A stretch of DNA of 64,000 bases from Chlamydiia bacterium (GTDB lineage: Bacteria > Chlamydiota > Chlamydiia > Chlamydiales > Simkaniaceae). Position 1 is the stretch's first letter, and every line of letters begins with the position of its first letter. Below, piece by piece: positions 1 through 7,807 of the stretch. The stretch is taken from assembly GCA_030429605.1 (NCBI GenBank), contig JAUIEV010000004.1:149686-213685 (forward strand), given 5' to 3'. A program made the position numbers and the translations under genes. Under the pieces are notes generated by a model. That model had not been told where the DNA came from, ran no database searches, and saw only the letters and a list, made by a program, of their open reading frames with translations.

Positions 1-1
1 T

Positions 2-70
2 CTCAGAAATCAGTGGGCATCGATAAAACTATTGCGGATTTTACATAAAAATTGTATCAAAGATACATGA
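2..70 (+). CDS. 3' end of an upstream gene (partial)
   Basis: Frame 2 is open from the window edge and ends at a TGA (68-70) that overlaps the ATG of the HPr gene as ATGA. This translational-coupling arrangement recurs several times in this window. The visible tail, about 22 residues ending IKDT, is too short to identify. Frame 1 is also open and ends at TAA 46-48, so the choice of frame is an inference from the ATGA overlap. Confidence 0.3.
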   Translation, partial: LRNQWASIKLLRILHKNCIKDT

Positions 71-345
71 ATACAAAAATTTCAAAAAATTTCACTGTGC
101 TCAATGAAAAAGGACTTCATACTCGTCCTGCTACTGAGCTTGTTAAGCTTGCCTCAAATTTTGAGTCACAAATAGTGCTGAGCTATCAAGATTTAAGTGT
201 GAATGCGAAATCTCTTCTCGGGATTCTTATGCTAGCTGCTGCGCGCGGTGCAAAAATCCAAATCGAGGCAGAGGGTGCAGATGCAGATCTTGCAGTTGAG
301 TCAATCATTAAGCTCTCAAAAGGAAAGTTTAATATCAGTTATTGA
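67..345 (+). CDS. ptsH: Phosphocarrier protein HPr
   Basis: 92-residue HPr of the phosphotransferase system. It carries phosphate from enzyme I to EIIA-type partners, and in chlamydiae probably acts mainly in regulation because sugar EII components are few. The active-site histidine is in GLHTRPA near residue 16 and the regulatory serine is in NAKSLLGI, both at the usual HPr positions. The length matches the family (85-95). I chose ATG 67 over the upstream TTG at 52: it overlaps the preceding TGA as ATGA, which explains the absence of a clear ribosome binding site. Its 3' end overlaps the convergent nuclease gene by 7 bases. Confidence 0.9.
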   Translation: MNTKISKNFTVLNEKGLHTRPATELVKLASNFESQIVLSYQDLSVNAKSLLGILMLAAARGAKIQIEAEGADADLAVESIIKLSKGKFNISY

Positions 346-761
346 AGAGGGGGGTGTTGTTTTTCAATCCCCGCTACATCGAGAACTGATTGATGACAGT
401 AGATTGGCGCTCCATTTTCGATTGCAAGAGAGATGCAGTCGCTTGGTCTTGCCGTAATTTCAATATAGTGTTCCTCTTTTTCATTTTGCTGCTTTAGAAA
501 AATTTTCGCAGTATATATCGAGTCTTGAACATCACAAATCACTACCTGAAGTATTTCAACGTGCAAAGTCGATAGAATTGAATTTACAAGGTCGTATGTG
601 CGGGGTTTGTTTGCTGTTTGTCCTGACAAGTGAAGCTGAATGTGTTTTCCAACATGAGGTTCTGTGTAAATAATGAGCTCTTTTTCAGGACTTGAGAGAA
701 TAAAACCTGTGTAGGTTTTTGACTGAATGACTTTCGAAATAGAGACGGGGACGTGTGTCAT
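339..761 (-). CDS. Bifunctional nuclease family protein (DUF151)
   Basis: 140-residue protein of the bifunctional nuclease/DUF151 family, small proteins reported to have DNase and RNase activity. Recognised from the overall pattern, with the conserved block TARPSDCISLAIENGAPIY near the C-terminus, where the family typically reads RPSDAIALALR. The start at 761 is set by a GGAGG five bases upstream, and the ATG overlaps the rpiA stop as ATGA, so the two genes are one minus-strand operon. An in-frame ATG six codons upstream lies before the SD and was rejected. Family assignment is firm; cellular role is unknown. Confidence 0.8.
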   Translation of the reverse strand: MTHVPVSISKVIQSKTYTGFILSSPEKELIIYTEPHVGKHIQLHLSGQTANKPRTYDLVNSILSTLHVEILQVVICDVQDSIYTAKIFLKQQNEKEEHYIEITARPSDCISLAIENGAPIYCHQSVLDVAGIEKQHPPLQ

Positions 762-1441
762 TTTTCCTCCACGACACATTGACCATCTTCGTTTATGGAA
801 AAAACTTTCTTTCCAACATTAAAAAAGAGGCCGGTTTCCAAGACTCCTGTGATCTGTTTCAGTTCTCTATGTGTTTTTTCAGGTGTATCGATTGGGGAGG
901 TGTTATGAATATCGTAGATGTAGTTGTTATTGTCAGTAACATATGGCTGACCGCTGTCGTCTACTCTGACTTCACCCGTATATCCTAATCGATTGAGCTC
1001 TTGTATAATTGCTTGATGATAGAAGGGGAGTATCTCAATAGGAAGAGGGTGTTTGCCAAGAGCCGAAACTCTTTTACTCCTATCAACAACGATGTACATT
1101 GCCTCTGAGTGGTATGCGAGCATTTTTTCTCTAAAAAGAGCTCCTCCGCCCCCTTTGATCATATTCCAGTTTGGATCGAGCTCATCAGCACCGTCTACTG
1201 TCACGTCTATTTTTTTTAATAAACCAAAATCGGTGAGCGGGATTCCGAGTTTTTTTGCTTTGTTTGATGAGTCTTGTGAGCTTGAAACAGCTTGAATAGA
1301 AAGCCCCTCTTTCACTCTTTCGCCAAGTCGTTCAATGAAATAATGAACAGTAGAGCCTGTGCCGATGCCTACCACTGAGTTTTCTTCAATGACTTCTGCA
1401 GCGGCATATCCGACAAGTTTTTTTTCGCTTTGTGTGGTCAT
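758..1441 (-). CDS. rpiA: Ribose-5-phosphate isomerase A
   Basis: 227-residue RpiA, interconverting ribose-5-phosphate and ribulose-5-phosphate in the non-oxidative pentose phosphate pathway (cytosol). Visible family motifs: the phosphate-binding GIGTGSTVHYFIE, the catalytic-region DGADELDP and KGGGGALFREK. Length matches the family (about 220-230). A purine-rich AAGGAT lies 5-6 bases before the ATG at 1441. The stop overlaps the start of the downstream bifunctional nuclease gene (ATGA), indicating cotranslation. Confidence 0.95.
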   Translation of the reverse strand: MTTQSEKKLVGYAAAEVIEENSVVGIGTGSTVHYFIERLGERVKEGLSIQAVSSSQDSSNKAKKLGIPLTDFGLLKKIDVTVDGADELDPNWNMIKGGGGALFREKMLAYHSEAMYIVVDRSKRVSALGKHPLPIEILPFYHQAIIQELNRLGYTGEVRVDDSGQPYVTDNNNYIYDIHNTSPIDTPEKTHRELKQITGVLETGLFFNVGKKVFSINEDGQCVVEEK

Positions 1442-1574
1442 GTGGTATCCTTCGTCGCCTTTGTTTGAATGGTGGTGAAAAAGGGTATTGATTACAAGTT
1501 TCTCCTTTAATTTTGGGATAAAATATGTAATAATTCATAGGAATAGATGGCTTAAACCTTTCGGAGGAAGTGAG

Positions 1575-1886
1575 ATGTCTCGACGCCACTCGGCTGAACT
1601 TGCTAGAGAAAGTAGTAAAACTCAGAAGACACGAGAAAAGCTAAGAAAGAGACTTGAGGAAATTGACAAATCAGTCACACCGCAAGCTCTTCAGCAAAAG
1701 CTCTCAGAAATTCATCGCTGGATATCTAGAAATTCGACAGATCGACTTCCGCTAAAGTCAAAAGCTATTTCACTATTTGATGCAAATGAGCATGCCGCAT
1801 CTGCGAGTAACAAAGTGAAAAAACTTGGGGAACTCCTTCACCAAAAGATGGTTCTCACAACAGATTCTGCAGCTTCGCATTCATAG
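1575..1886 (+). CDS. Small basic helical protein, unknown
   Basis: 103 residues, rich in Lys/Arg/Glu in the first half (SRRHSAELARESSKTQK onwards) and predicted mostly helical. No signal peptide or membrane segment. I do not recognise the family. The start at 1575 follows a strong GGAGG (1563-1567); the longer frame from 1488 has no RBS and overlaps the presumed promoter region. It ends 5 bases before tyrS, so the two are probably cotranscribed. Confidence 0.6.
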   Translation: MSRRHSAELARESSKTQKTREKLRKRLEEIDKSVTPQALQQKLSEIHRWISRNSTDRLPLKSKAISLFDANEHAASASNKVKKLGELLHQKMVLTTDSAASHS

Positions 1887-1891
1887 AAGGT

Positions 1892-3175
1892 ATGGGAATG
1901 GAAGATATTATTGATATTTTGGAATCACGTTCGTTTATTGATTCAATGACAAACAAAGAGGGTATTTCATCTCTTTTATCAAAGCCCTCAAAAGTCTACA
2001 TTGGTTTTGATCCTACAGCAGACAGCTTACATTTGGGAAATTTTGTTGGAATCATTGCACTTTCATGGTTTCAAAAAGCAGGGCATACCCCCGTTGTTCT
2101 TCTCGGTGGTGCTACAGGTAAAATAGGTGATCCTTCTGGAAAAAGCATTGAGAGACCACTACTCACATATGAAGAGCTTTCACACAATGTAGAAAATATT
2201 CGTACGCAGTTTGAACAGTGTCTCGACTTTTCAGGGAAATTACCACTTCCTCAAATTGTTAATAATGACACGTGGCTTTCAGAACTTCCTCTTATTGATT
2301 TTTTGCGGGATGTCGGAAAGCATTACCGGATGGGGCCGATGCTTTCGAAGGAAAGTGTACGGATTCGAATTGATTCTGATGAAGGGATGAGTTTTACTGA
2401 GTTCACGTACCAAATTATGCAAGGGTATGATTTTTTCCATCTTTATTCTCAGGAGGGAGTGCGCCTTCAAATGGGAGGAAGTGACCAGTGGGGGAATATT
2501 GTCTCAGGAATCGATATTACTCGTAAGCTCGCAAAGGAAGAAGTATTTGGATTGACTTTTCCATTGCTCACCAAAAGTGATGGAAAAAAGTTTGGTAAGT
2601 CCGAAGATGGAGCCATTTGGCTTTCAAAAGAGAAATGTTCTCCATACAAGTTTTATCAATATCTCTATCGAGTTGCGGATGTAGATGTTATTCGGTTGTT
2701 GAAAATGTTGACATTCCTCCCAATTGATGAAATTTCTTCATGGGAAAAACAGCTGATTGCTGGGGAGATTCCCCCAAACTACCTACAGAAAAAACTGGCT
2801 CAAGAAGTGACAAAGATTGTGCATGGAGAAGAAGGTGTACTCATCGCCGAAAAAGTAACGGCTGCTTTAGCGCCTGGTTCAAATGCACCTATTGATGGAA
2901 CTGTTGTTGAAGGTCTCATGGGCGAAATGCCGCATGCCGAACTGTCAAGAGAGTGTGTTGTCAATAAGACGTTTGCTGATGTTGCAAGTGCTTCAGGGCT
3001 TCTTCCTTCAAAAGGTGAAGCAAATCGACTTGTGAAAAATGGCGGCGCGTACATTAACAATGAGAAAATTTCTGAAACACATATTCAGATTAACGAATCA
3101 GATTTAATAGATGAGAAGTTTCTTCTTCTTGCTTCTGGGAAAAAGAAGAAACTCCTTGTGAAAGTGCAGTCGTAG
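1892..3175 (+). CDS. tyrS: Tyrosyl-tRNA synthetase
   Basis: 427-residue class I aminoacyl-tRNA synthetase charging tRNA-Tyr. The HIGH-type motif is HLGN (near residue 50), the tyrosine/tRNA pocket shows GGSDQWGNI, the KMSKS loop is KFGKS, and a C-terminal S4-like RNA-binding domain begins around residue 360 (LPSKGEANRLVKNGGAYINN). Length matches bacterial TyrRS. Two ATGs are possible: 1892 is almost on top of the AGAAGG, while 1898 has a better spacing of about 7; the difference is two residues. A strong terminator follows. Confidence 0.95.
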   Translation: MGMEDIIDILESRSFIDSMTNKEGISSLLSKPSKVYIGFDPTADSLHLGNFVGIIALSWFQKAGHTPVVLLGGATGKIGDPSGKSIERPLLTYEELSHNVENIRTQFEQCLDFSGKLPLPQIVNNDTWLSELPLIDFLRDVGKHYRMGPMLSKESVRIRIDSDEGMSFTEFTYQIMQGYDFFHLYSQEGVRLQMGGSDQWGNIVSGIDITRKLAKEEVFGLTFPLLTKSDGKKFGKSEDGAIWLSKEKCSPYKFYQYLYRVADVDVIRLLKMLTFLPIDEISSWEKQLIAGEIPPNYLQKKLAQEVTKIVHGEEGVLIAEKVTAALAPGSNAPIDGTVVEGLMGEMPHAELSRECVVNKTFADVASASGLLPSKGEANRLVKNGGAYINNEKISETHIQINESDLIDEKFLLLASGKKKKLLVKVQS

Positions 3176-3183
3176 TGCTGCAT

Positions 3184-3225
3184 CTGAGTGACAAGTATGG
3201 GGTACATGTTTGTCACTCAGCTTTT
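3184..3225 (+). terminator. Rho-independent terminator after tyrS
   Basis: An 11-bp perfect stem (CTGAGTGACAA at 3184-3194 with TTGTCACTCAG at 3210-3220) encloses a 15-base loop and is followed by CTTTTT. It starts 9 bases after the tyrS stop. Confidence 0.8.
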
Positions 3226-3698
3226 TATACAACCATATCCCATGCGAATTTTCTTGGTTTACTTTCAGTACCAAAAAAATTGTGAGCACATTTAGCTGCT
3301 GAGAATGCATCATCTACGTCTTTTTCTTCAGCACTCGGCCCGGGAGTCGAAGGTCTGTATTCGTCTTTTTCCTCAAGAATTTCAGCAGATGGTCCAGGAG
3401 TTGATGGTTTTGCACTGGGTCCTGGCGTAAGAGGTTTTGCACTCGGCCCAGGTGTTGATGGCTGAGCGCTTGGTCCAGGTGTAAGTGGTTTCCCATCTTG
3501 ATTCCCTTGAACATCTTTGGTGTTTTCTTGAGGTATTGAAATAGAGAGAACGTGCGCTGTGCGTTCCTTTGTTTCACATCGTACTGTTTCTTGTTTAATA
3601 GTGTCGAGAGCTATAGGGAGAGATTTCGGAGAATATTTAACAGTTCTACCGTCCACTCCCATAGATTGCTCCTTGTTGTGTCCATTGACTAATGGCAT
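3225..3698 (-). CDS. PGPSA-repeat protein 1, unknown
   Basis: 157-residue protein with no recognised domain. Residues about 70-105 are four tandem 9-residue units of the form [KQ]P[LS]TPGPSA, then an acidic spacer and a fifth unit (RPSTPGPSA, 115-123). The N-terminal 69 and C-terminal 34 residues are not repetitive. No signal peptide or TM. AAGGAG lies 7 bases before the ATG. The next minus-strand gene upstream encodes a second protein with the same unit, so they form a pair. Proline-rich repeats with S/T-P sites suggest a host- or surface-exposed protein, which is only inference. Confidence 0.7.
   Translation of the reverse strand: MPLVNGHNKEQSMGVDGRTVKYSPKSLPIALDTIKQETVRCETKERTAHVLSISIPQENTKDVQGNQDGKPLTPGPSAQPSTPGPSAKPLTPGPSAKPSTPGPSAEILEEKDEYRPSTPGPSAEEKDVDDAFSAAKCAHNFFGTESKPRKFAWDMVV
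3330..3491 (-). repeat. 27-bp coding repeat (PGPSA units)
   Basis: Four adjacent 27-bp units plus one displaced unit inside the PGPSA-repeat gene 1. Units alternate between KPLTPGPSA and KPSTPGPSA/QPSTPGPSA, showing expansion as higher-order pairs. Confidence 0.85.
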
Positions 3699-3711
3699 GT
3701 GTCAACTCCTT

Positions 3712-3726
3712 GGTAGCATTGCTACC
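3712..3726. promoter_or_regulatory. Palindrome just upstream of the SD of PGPSA gene 1
   Basis: GGTAGCA-T-TGCTACC is a perfect 15-base palindrome. It directly abuts the AAGGAG of the minus-strand gene starting at 3698, within its 5' leader, and could be an operator or an RNA hairpin. On the plus strand it is followed by TTTT. Confidence 0.4.
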
Positions 3727-3745
3727 TTTTGTAAAGAATGACCAC

Positions 3746-3774
3746 AACTTAAAAATTATTTTAACTTTTGTCAA
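3746..3774 (-). promoter_or_regulatory. Putative sigma70-type promoter for PGPSA gene 1
   Basis: On the minus strand a perfect TTGACA (3774-3769) is separated by 17 bases from a weak -10 TAAGTT (3751-3746). The leader to the ATG at 3698 would be about 40 bases and contains the palindrome at 3712-3726. Confidence 0.4.
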
Positions 3775-3809
3775 ATTTTTTTTTAAAATTCTGTTAAGAA
3801 AGGAGAGTT

Positions 3810-3826
3810 GGGGAGAAGATCTCCCC
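3810..3826 (-). terminator. Stem-loop after PGPSA gene 2
   Basis: GGGGAGA (3810-3816) pairs with TCTCCCC (3820-3826) around a 3-base loop, 8 bases past the stop of the minus-strand gene ending at 3834. The T-run on the minus strand is delayed and interrupted, so termination is uncertain. Confidence 0.4.
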
Positions 3827-3833
3827 AGAAACT

Positions 3834-4415
3834 CTACGAAATGCTGAGTGGCCTGATAATTCCAGGTTGTAAGGTTACGAGTCGTGATGCGGTGAAACTC
3901 GAAGCAATTCGTTGTAATGCAGCGTGCAGTACCCTGAGAGAAAGTGGGCTGCTTGATCGAACGAGATAAACAACTGTTCCAGGATCCAATGGTAAGGAAG
4001 AAGCGGTAAACCCTTCTTTAGCAGATGGCCCAGGAGTAAGTGGTTTAGCACTTGGTCCAGGAGTTGATGGTTTTGCGCTGGGCCCCGGCGTGAGAGGTTT
4101 AGCACTCGGTCCGGGAGTTAAACGCTGGGCAGATGGCCCTGGAGTTAACGGTTTAGCACTCGGTCCAGGAGTTGAGGGTTTTGCACTTGGGCCTGCAGTG
4201 TCAGGTCTATCCGATGGGTCGGGTGTATATGGTTTTACACCGGAATGAGGCCCGTCATGACGCGCGTGAGGATTATTTCCTTTAGTTGTTTCACAAAGAA
4301 TGTTTCGAGCACAAAAAGCGCTTTTGTCTGTCGCTGGGGATCTTTCTGCAACATGTTCACTTGTGCGCACATCACTTGAGCTTAGAACGCGCATCAGGCT
4401 TGAAGATACTGCCAT
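3834..4415 (-). CDS. PGPSA-repeat protein 2, unknown
   Basis: 193-residue paralogue of the neighbouring repeat protein, sharing the 9-residue unit. Residues 61-132 are eight consecutive units: two degenerate ones (KPYTPDPSD, RPDTAGPSA) followed by six close to K-P-[LS]-TPGPSA. The N-terminal 60 residues are Ser-rich and polar. The C-terminal 60 residues contain a moderately hydrophobic stretch (DPGTVVYLVRSSSPLSLRV) and do not match protein 1. AGAGAGG precedes the ATG by 5 bases. No signal peptide is visible. Function unknown; a secreted effector or surface protein is possible but unproven. Confidence 0.7.
   Translation of the reverse strand: MAVSSSLMRVLSSSDVRTSEHVAERSPATDKSAFCARNILCETTKGNNPHARHDGPHSGVKPYTPDPSDRPDTAGPSAKPSTPGPSAKPLTPGPSAQRLTPGPSAKPLTPGPSAKPSTPGPSAKPLTPGPSAKEGFTASSLPLDPGTVVYLVRSSSPLSLRVLHAALQRIASSFTASRLVTLQPGIIRPLSIS
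4020..4235 (-). repeat. Tandem 27-bp coding repeat, 8 units
   Basis: Eight contiguous 27-bp units in the PGPSA-repeat gene 2. The promoter-proximal two are degenerate and the other six nearly uniform, consistent with recent expansion by slippage or unequal crossing-over. Confidence 0.85.
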
Positions 4416-4469
4416 ACATACCTCTCTATCTTGGCAAGAAAAAGTTTCGGAATATTAAGTTTTTGTAAA

Positions 4470-4946
4470 TTAATCTGCAACTTCTAATTTATTAAAAATT
4501 ATTCTTACATCTATGTGTAAGAAAGAACCTTCTACGTAGTTCGGTAATTCATTTGTTCTCTCTTTTCCAACTTCTGTCTTATAAATTCTGCGTAAAAAAT
4601 CCAGCGTAAATTTTCTAGTTGGGCAACAATACGATGCAGATTTATGAGTCAAGCATACATAGTTACTGTGGAGCGTAAACGAACCTTCAGATTGAATAAA
4701 GTGAGAAACAAATGAATCGAAAGCCAGGTTTAGAATGGCTTCAATCGACTCGAGTGTCTGATACGCATTTGAATGGAATGTAAGTAAGTAAATCGCTTTT
4801 AGCTCGCCACCCGTAAGAGAAGGAGCATCTACAACCTCTTCTTCACATGTTATAAAGTGCTGCGCTGATGAAGAGGGGGTTATTCCTAAGTCTTTAATCA
4901 GAGGAGAGCCGTAGTCACATGCAAAATTTCGAAATTGAACAGGCAT
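4470..4946 (-). CDS. Hypothetical protein
   Basis: 158 residues, soluble, no signal peptide and no family I recognise. It contains several cysteines (for example SYCCPTRKF) and a helical middle section (TLESIEAILNLAFDSFVSHF). AAGGA lies 5 bases before the ATG at 4946, which supports a real gene. It is transcribed in the same direction as the two repeat-protein genes downstream. Confidence 0.6.
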   Translation of the reverse strand: MPVQFRNFACDYGSPLIKDLGITPSSSAQHFITCEEEVVDAPSLTGGELKAIYLLTFHSNAYQTLESIEAILNLAFDSFVSHFIQSEGSFTLHSNYVCLTHKSASYCCPTRKFTLDFLRRIYKTEVGKERTNELPNYVEGSFLHIDVRIIFNKLEVAD

Positions 4947-5126
4947 TTTTGTCCTTGAATAAATGATTTACAATGAATGAGTTGCAAGATTCTAAAGAAG
5001 AGTGTGTATTTTTGTGTAGAAAAAATTTTGAAATAAAGCTTGCGCGAAACTAGTTTGCTTACAACAATGTGGAAATAATCCGAACTATGTGATTTGTAGC
5101 ACTTTGAGTACCCAAGGGAGCAAATA

Positions 5127-5450
5127 ATGTCGACTGTCACTAAAAAAAAGCTAATTCAATCAATCGCTCAAAAAAGAGGAATGCACCCAAACGATGTAAG
5201 AAATGTTGTGCAATCGTTTCTTGATGAAATGACTGACAGCCTCGCACACGGTGATCGTCTGGAATTTCGAGATTTTGGTGTTTTTGAAATAGTAAAGCGA
5301 AAGAAAAAAATTGGGAGAAACCCCAAAAACGCAGATGTGCCAATTGTCATTCCTGAAAGAATGGCTGTAAAATTTACACCTGGAAAAAAAATGCGTGAAG
5401 AGATTGAAAAACTTTCTGTGAGCGCTTCGAACAACCAAACAGATCAATAG
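5127..5450 (+). CDS. HU/IHF family DNA-binding protein
   Basis: 107-residue histone-like protein that bends DNA as a dimer. The N-terminal helical dimerisation region is followed by EFRDFGVFEIVKRK and the DNA-clasping beta-arm GRNPKNADVPIVIPERM, then FTPGKKMREEI. This corresponds to the single HU/IHF-type gene next to the CT266 homologue in Chlamydia (CT267, often named himD/ihfA). A GGGAG precedes the ATG. The C-terminal tail (VSASNNQTDQ) is a short extension. Confidence 0.92.
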   Translation: MSTVTKKKLIQSIAQKRGMHPNDVRNVVQSFLDEMTDSLAHGDRLEFRDFGVFEIVKRKKKIGRNPKNADVPIVIPERMAVKFTPGKKMREEIEKLSVSASNNQTDQ

Positions 5451-5534
5451 TTTTGGTTGCGCTTGTTTAAAAATTAAGGTAGGGTTGTCTTACATAAACG
5501 TAATACTAATAACCTGATTGTGGAACCACGATCT

Positions 5535-6740
5535 ATGACAACCTCTTCAAAAACTCTTTGTTCGTGGAGCAGCTTTTTTAATGCTCCAGTCACGGCCACT
5601 TCTTTTTTTCCTGCATTAAGAGAAGCAATTGCCTCCTCATTTAACGACTCATCGCGTGTTCATCGTCAATCACTTCGAGAGCTAGCTCTAGCACTTCTTT
5701 TTGAAGGGCGCACTCAACAATACGTAGACCTCCTTTTTCTCATTAAGAAAAAAAGTTACTACCTTGATGATGCAAGATCTTTGTTGCTTTATACATTGTG
5801 TTGTGAACTCTTAGGGGAAATTGCACCTGACATTCAATCGATCGAGCTTCCTCAGCAGCCTACGCTAGAAGGGCTTGAGTCTGCGTTTCTTTTTTCAGTG
5901 CTTGGAGTATTAAAAAAAGTTCCCGAGTTTACTGAGAAGGGTGAAAGATATATTAAGGGTGTGCAAGTAGCACTCAATACATATCCTGCATCACTTGGAG
6001 TTGATGTCAGCGAGTTTGAGAGCATTACTCCAGAAGGATTGATTTCTGCCTACACTTTTAGGGATCCAGCTTCGTATCCAGGAACTGTTGAAAATAGTAC
6101 TTTGTATAAAAAACTCTCTTCGTTTCTCAACAATAATAAAAGCGATGTTTCACCTCTCCCATTGCATTGTCGCACAAAAAATGTCACTCCCGGAGAGCTT
6201 ATCGTTCCTTGTGGGGGAAAAGAGGACGGCATTCTAAGTTGTGTCGTCTCTGATACACTTTCAATTTCGACTGTCCACCCAAGTTTTTTTCCCCTCTTTG
6301 AATCAGCACTCATGAATGATGAGCTATTGAATGAAGCTTCGAATTGTCGATCGTTCTCAAAAGTGCAGAATAATGGCGGACGTGACATAGGCTGGGTACA
6401 TTGGACCTCAAAGAGTGAAAGTCACCATGAACTCCTTACGTTTAGAACGGTTGCACCTGATGAGGTGTTCCCATTTGCACTTTGTTTTTTCGTGCAATGT
6501 GAATCGCTTTCTATCGATGGTTGGGGAGAGCTTTCAAAAGGTTCTTTGACAAAATACCAATCAGGTGTTTCTGAGTTGGAATGCAGCGCAAAGGGTACTT
6601 CTTTTCGCCTTACGCCCTTGTATGAAGGTGAAATGCATGTGCTGCCTCTTGCAGGTGGGAAGCATTTTTATGGAGCAGATTTTTTGGTTGCGTATGTTGT
6701 AGAAAATGATAAACATGTTTTGAAATTAGCCATTTCATAA
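5535..6740 (+). CDS. CT266-like conserved chlamydial protein
   Basis: 401-residue protein located between the HU/IHF gene and the accA region, exactly where Chlamydia has the conserved hypothetical CT266. I assign it by position rather than a diagnostic motif. No signal peptide or membrane segments are visible. The N-terminal third is helical (SLRELALALLFEGRTQQYVDLLFL) and the C-terminal part looks beta-rich (YQSGVSELECSAKGTSFRL). Function unknown. I chose ATG 5535; a GTG at 5520 would lie inside an imperfect hairpin (5516-5533). Confidence 0.75.
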   Translation: MTTSSKTLCSWSSFFNAPVTATSFFPALREAIASSFNDSSRVHRQSLRELALALLFEGRTQQYVDLLFLIKKKSYYLDDARSLLLYTLCCELLGEIAPDIQSIELPQQPTLEGLESAFLFSVLGVLKKVPEFTEKGERYIKGVQVALNTYPASLGVDVSEFESITPEGLISAYTFRDPASYPGTVENSTLYKKLSSFLNNNKSDVSPLPLHCRTKNVTPGELIVPCGGKEDGILSCVVSDTLSISTVHPSFFPLFESALMNDELLNEASNCRSFSKVQNNGGRDIGWVHWTSKSESHHELLTFRTVAPDEVFPFALCFFVQCESLSIDGWGELSKGSLTKYQSGVSELECSAKGTSFRLTPLYEGEMHVLPLAGGKHFYGADFLVAYVVENDKHVLKLAIS

Positions 6741-6758
6741 ATCATTTTTTTGCTGGTA

Positions 6759-6787
6759 TTGAATTTTAACAACTTCTGAGAGATAAT
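6759..6787 (+). promoter_or_regulatory. Putative sigma70-type promoter
   Basis: -35 TTGAAT (6759-6764), a 17-base spacer and -10 GATAAT (6782-6787). Transcription would begin near 6794, giving a leader of about 50 bases to the GTG at 6843. Confidence 0.5.
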
Positions 6788-6842
6788 GGGAGTACCTTAC
6801 TTCCCTTTCTCTTCGGATGGATAAAAAGTATTTGGAGTAGTT

Positions 6843-7796
6843 GTGAAATTTTCTCGTTTTCTTGTTCTTTCGACCGTTGGCCTCTTTGGGTTTATTGGAA
6901 TTCTTTCTTTCATGAAAAAAAAGCCTGAGCAAGAGCCTGAAGTTGCCCAAGTCATTCAGGAAGAAATACCTATAGCAATCGAAGAGATGCCGGAGAGTTC
7001 CCAAGCTCATGATAATGATGCTCCAAAAGATGTAGATAGAATCCGGGCGCTTTTCACAACAGGACCGCAAAAACTCCCTATTGTTGAAACAGTTAAATAT
7101 ACTTCTCGAGTGCCTTGGCTTAAAGGAAGGCCAGCATGGATAACAGACTACGCATCACACTACGCAACGTCACGTCATTTTATTGCTCGAAGTTTAAACG
7201 GAAGAGCGGACTATTTCACACAAAAAGTCTCGTCAGGAAATAAATTTAATGTCTTTAGAAAAGATAAAAATTTTAATTTCCACCTTGTCGTTGACCTTTC
7301 GAAATGTAAGATGTTTTTTTACTACCATGATACAGATACGAACGAACGAATGCTTCTAAAATCGTATGTTGTTGGTGTAGGTAGACGAGATGAGCACGCG
7401 CCTTCAGGTTCACTGACACCGCTTGGTACATACAAGCTGGGGGATAAAGTTGCCATTTATAAGGAAGGGGTGACAGGCTTTTTTCAAGACGGTGAAGTTG
7501 AAATGATTCAAGTCTTTGGTACTCGTTGGATTCCTTTCGCAGAAGAGGTGGACGGATGTAGCGAAGACGCACGAGGATATGGAATACACGGTGCTCCATG
7601 GTATCATAGAGCTGAGGATGGAACTCTTGTAGAAGACAGAGAGTCCGTAACACGGTTTGAAAGTGATGGTTGTATACGTTTACTTCAAGAAGACGTTGAA
7701 GAAATATTTTCTATTGTTATTAGCAAACCAACGTATGTGCATATAGTCAAAACATTTTCGGATGTAGAGCTTCCGGGAATTGAGGCTGAAGAATAG
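6843..7796 (+). CDS. L,D-transpeptidase (YkuD) family protein
   Basis: 317 residues with one N-terminal membrane anchor (residues about 5-23), an acidic periplasmic linker and a C-terminal YkuD-like domain. Signature: GYGIHGAPW and, about 30 residues later, ESDGCIRLL with the nucleophilic Cys. The usual S-H-G-C reads S-D-G-C here, so the His next to the Cys is replaced by Asp. LDTs form 3-3 peptidoglycan crosslinks or attach proteins to peptidoglycan; a role in the scant chlamydial peptidoglycan is inference. GTG start with GGAG upstream. It ends 11 bases before accA. Confidence 0.8.
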   Translation: MKFSRFLVLSTVGLFGFIGILSFMKKKPEQEPEVAQVIQEEIPIAIEEMPESSQAHDNDAPKDVDRIRALFTTGPQKLPIVETVKYTSRVPWLKGRPAWITDYASHYATSRHFIARSLNGRADYFTQKVSSGNKFNVFRKDKNFNFHLVVDLSKCKMFFYYHDTDTNERMLLKSYVVGVGRRDEHAPSGSLTPLGTYKLGDKVAIYKEGVTGFFQDGEVEMIQVFGTRWIPFAEEVDGCSEDARGYGIHGAPWYHRAEDGTLVEDRESVTRFESDGCIRLLQEDVEEIFSIVISKPTYVHIVKTFSDVELPGIEAEE

Positions 7797-7807
7797 GGGG
7801 ACGCATC

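Noticed and set aside
3330..4235. Regular 27-bp repeats that could suggest a CRISPR array
   Set aside because: Units are directly adjacent without spacers, keep the reading frame and encode PGPSA peptides.
5160..5447. Long antisense frames over the HU/IHF gene
   Set aside because: They are shadows of a clearly conserved gene and have no SD or recognisable protein pattern.
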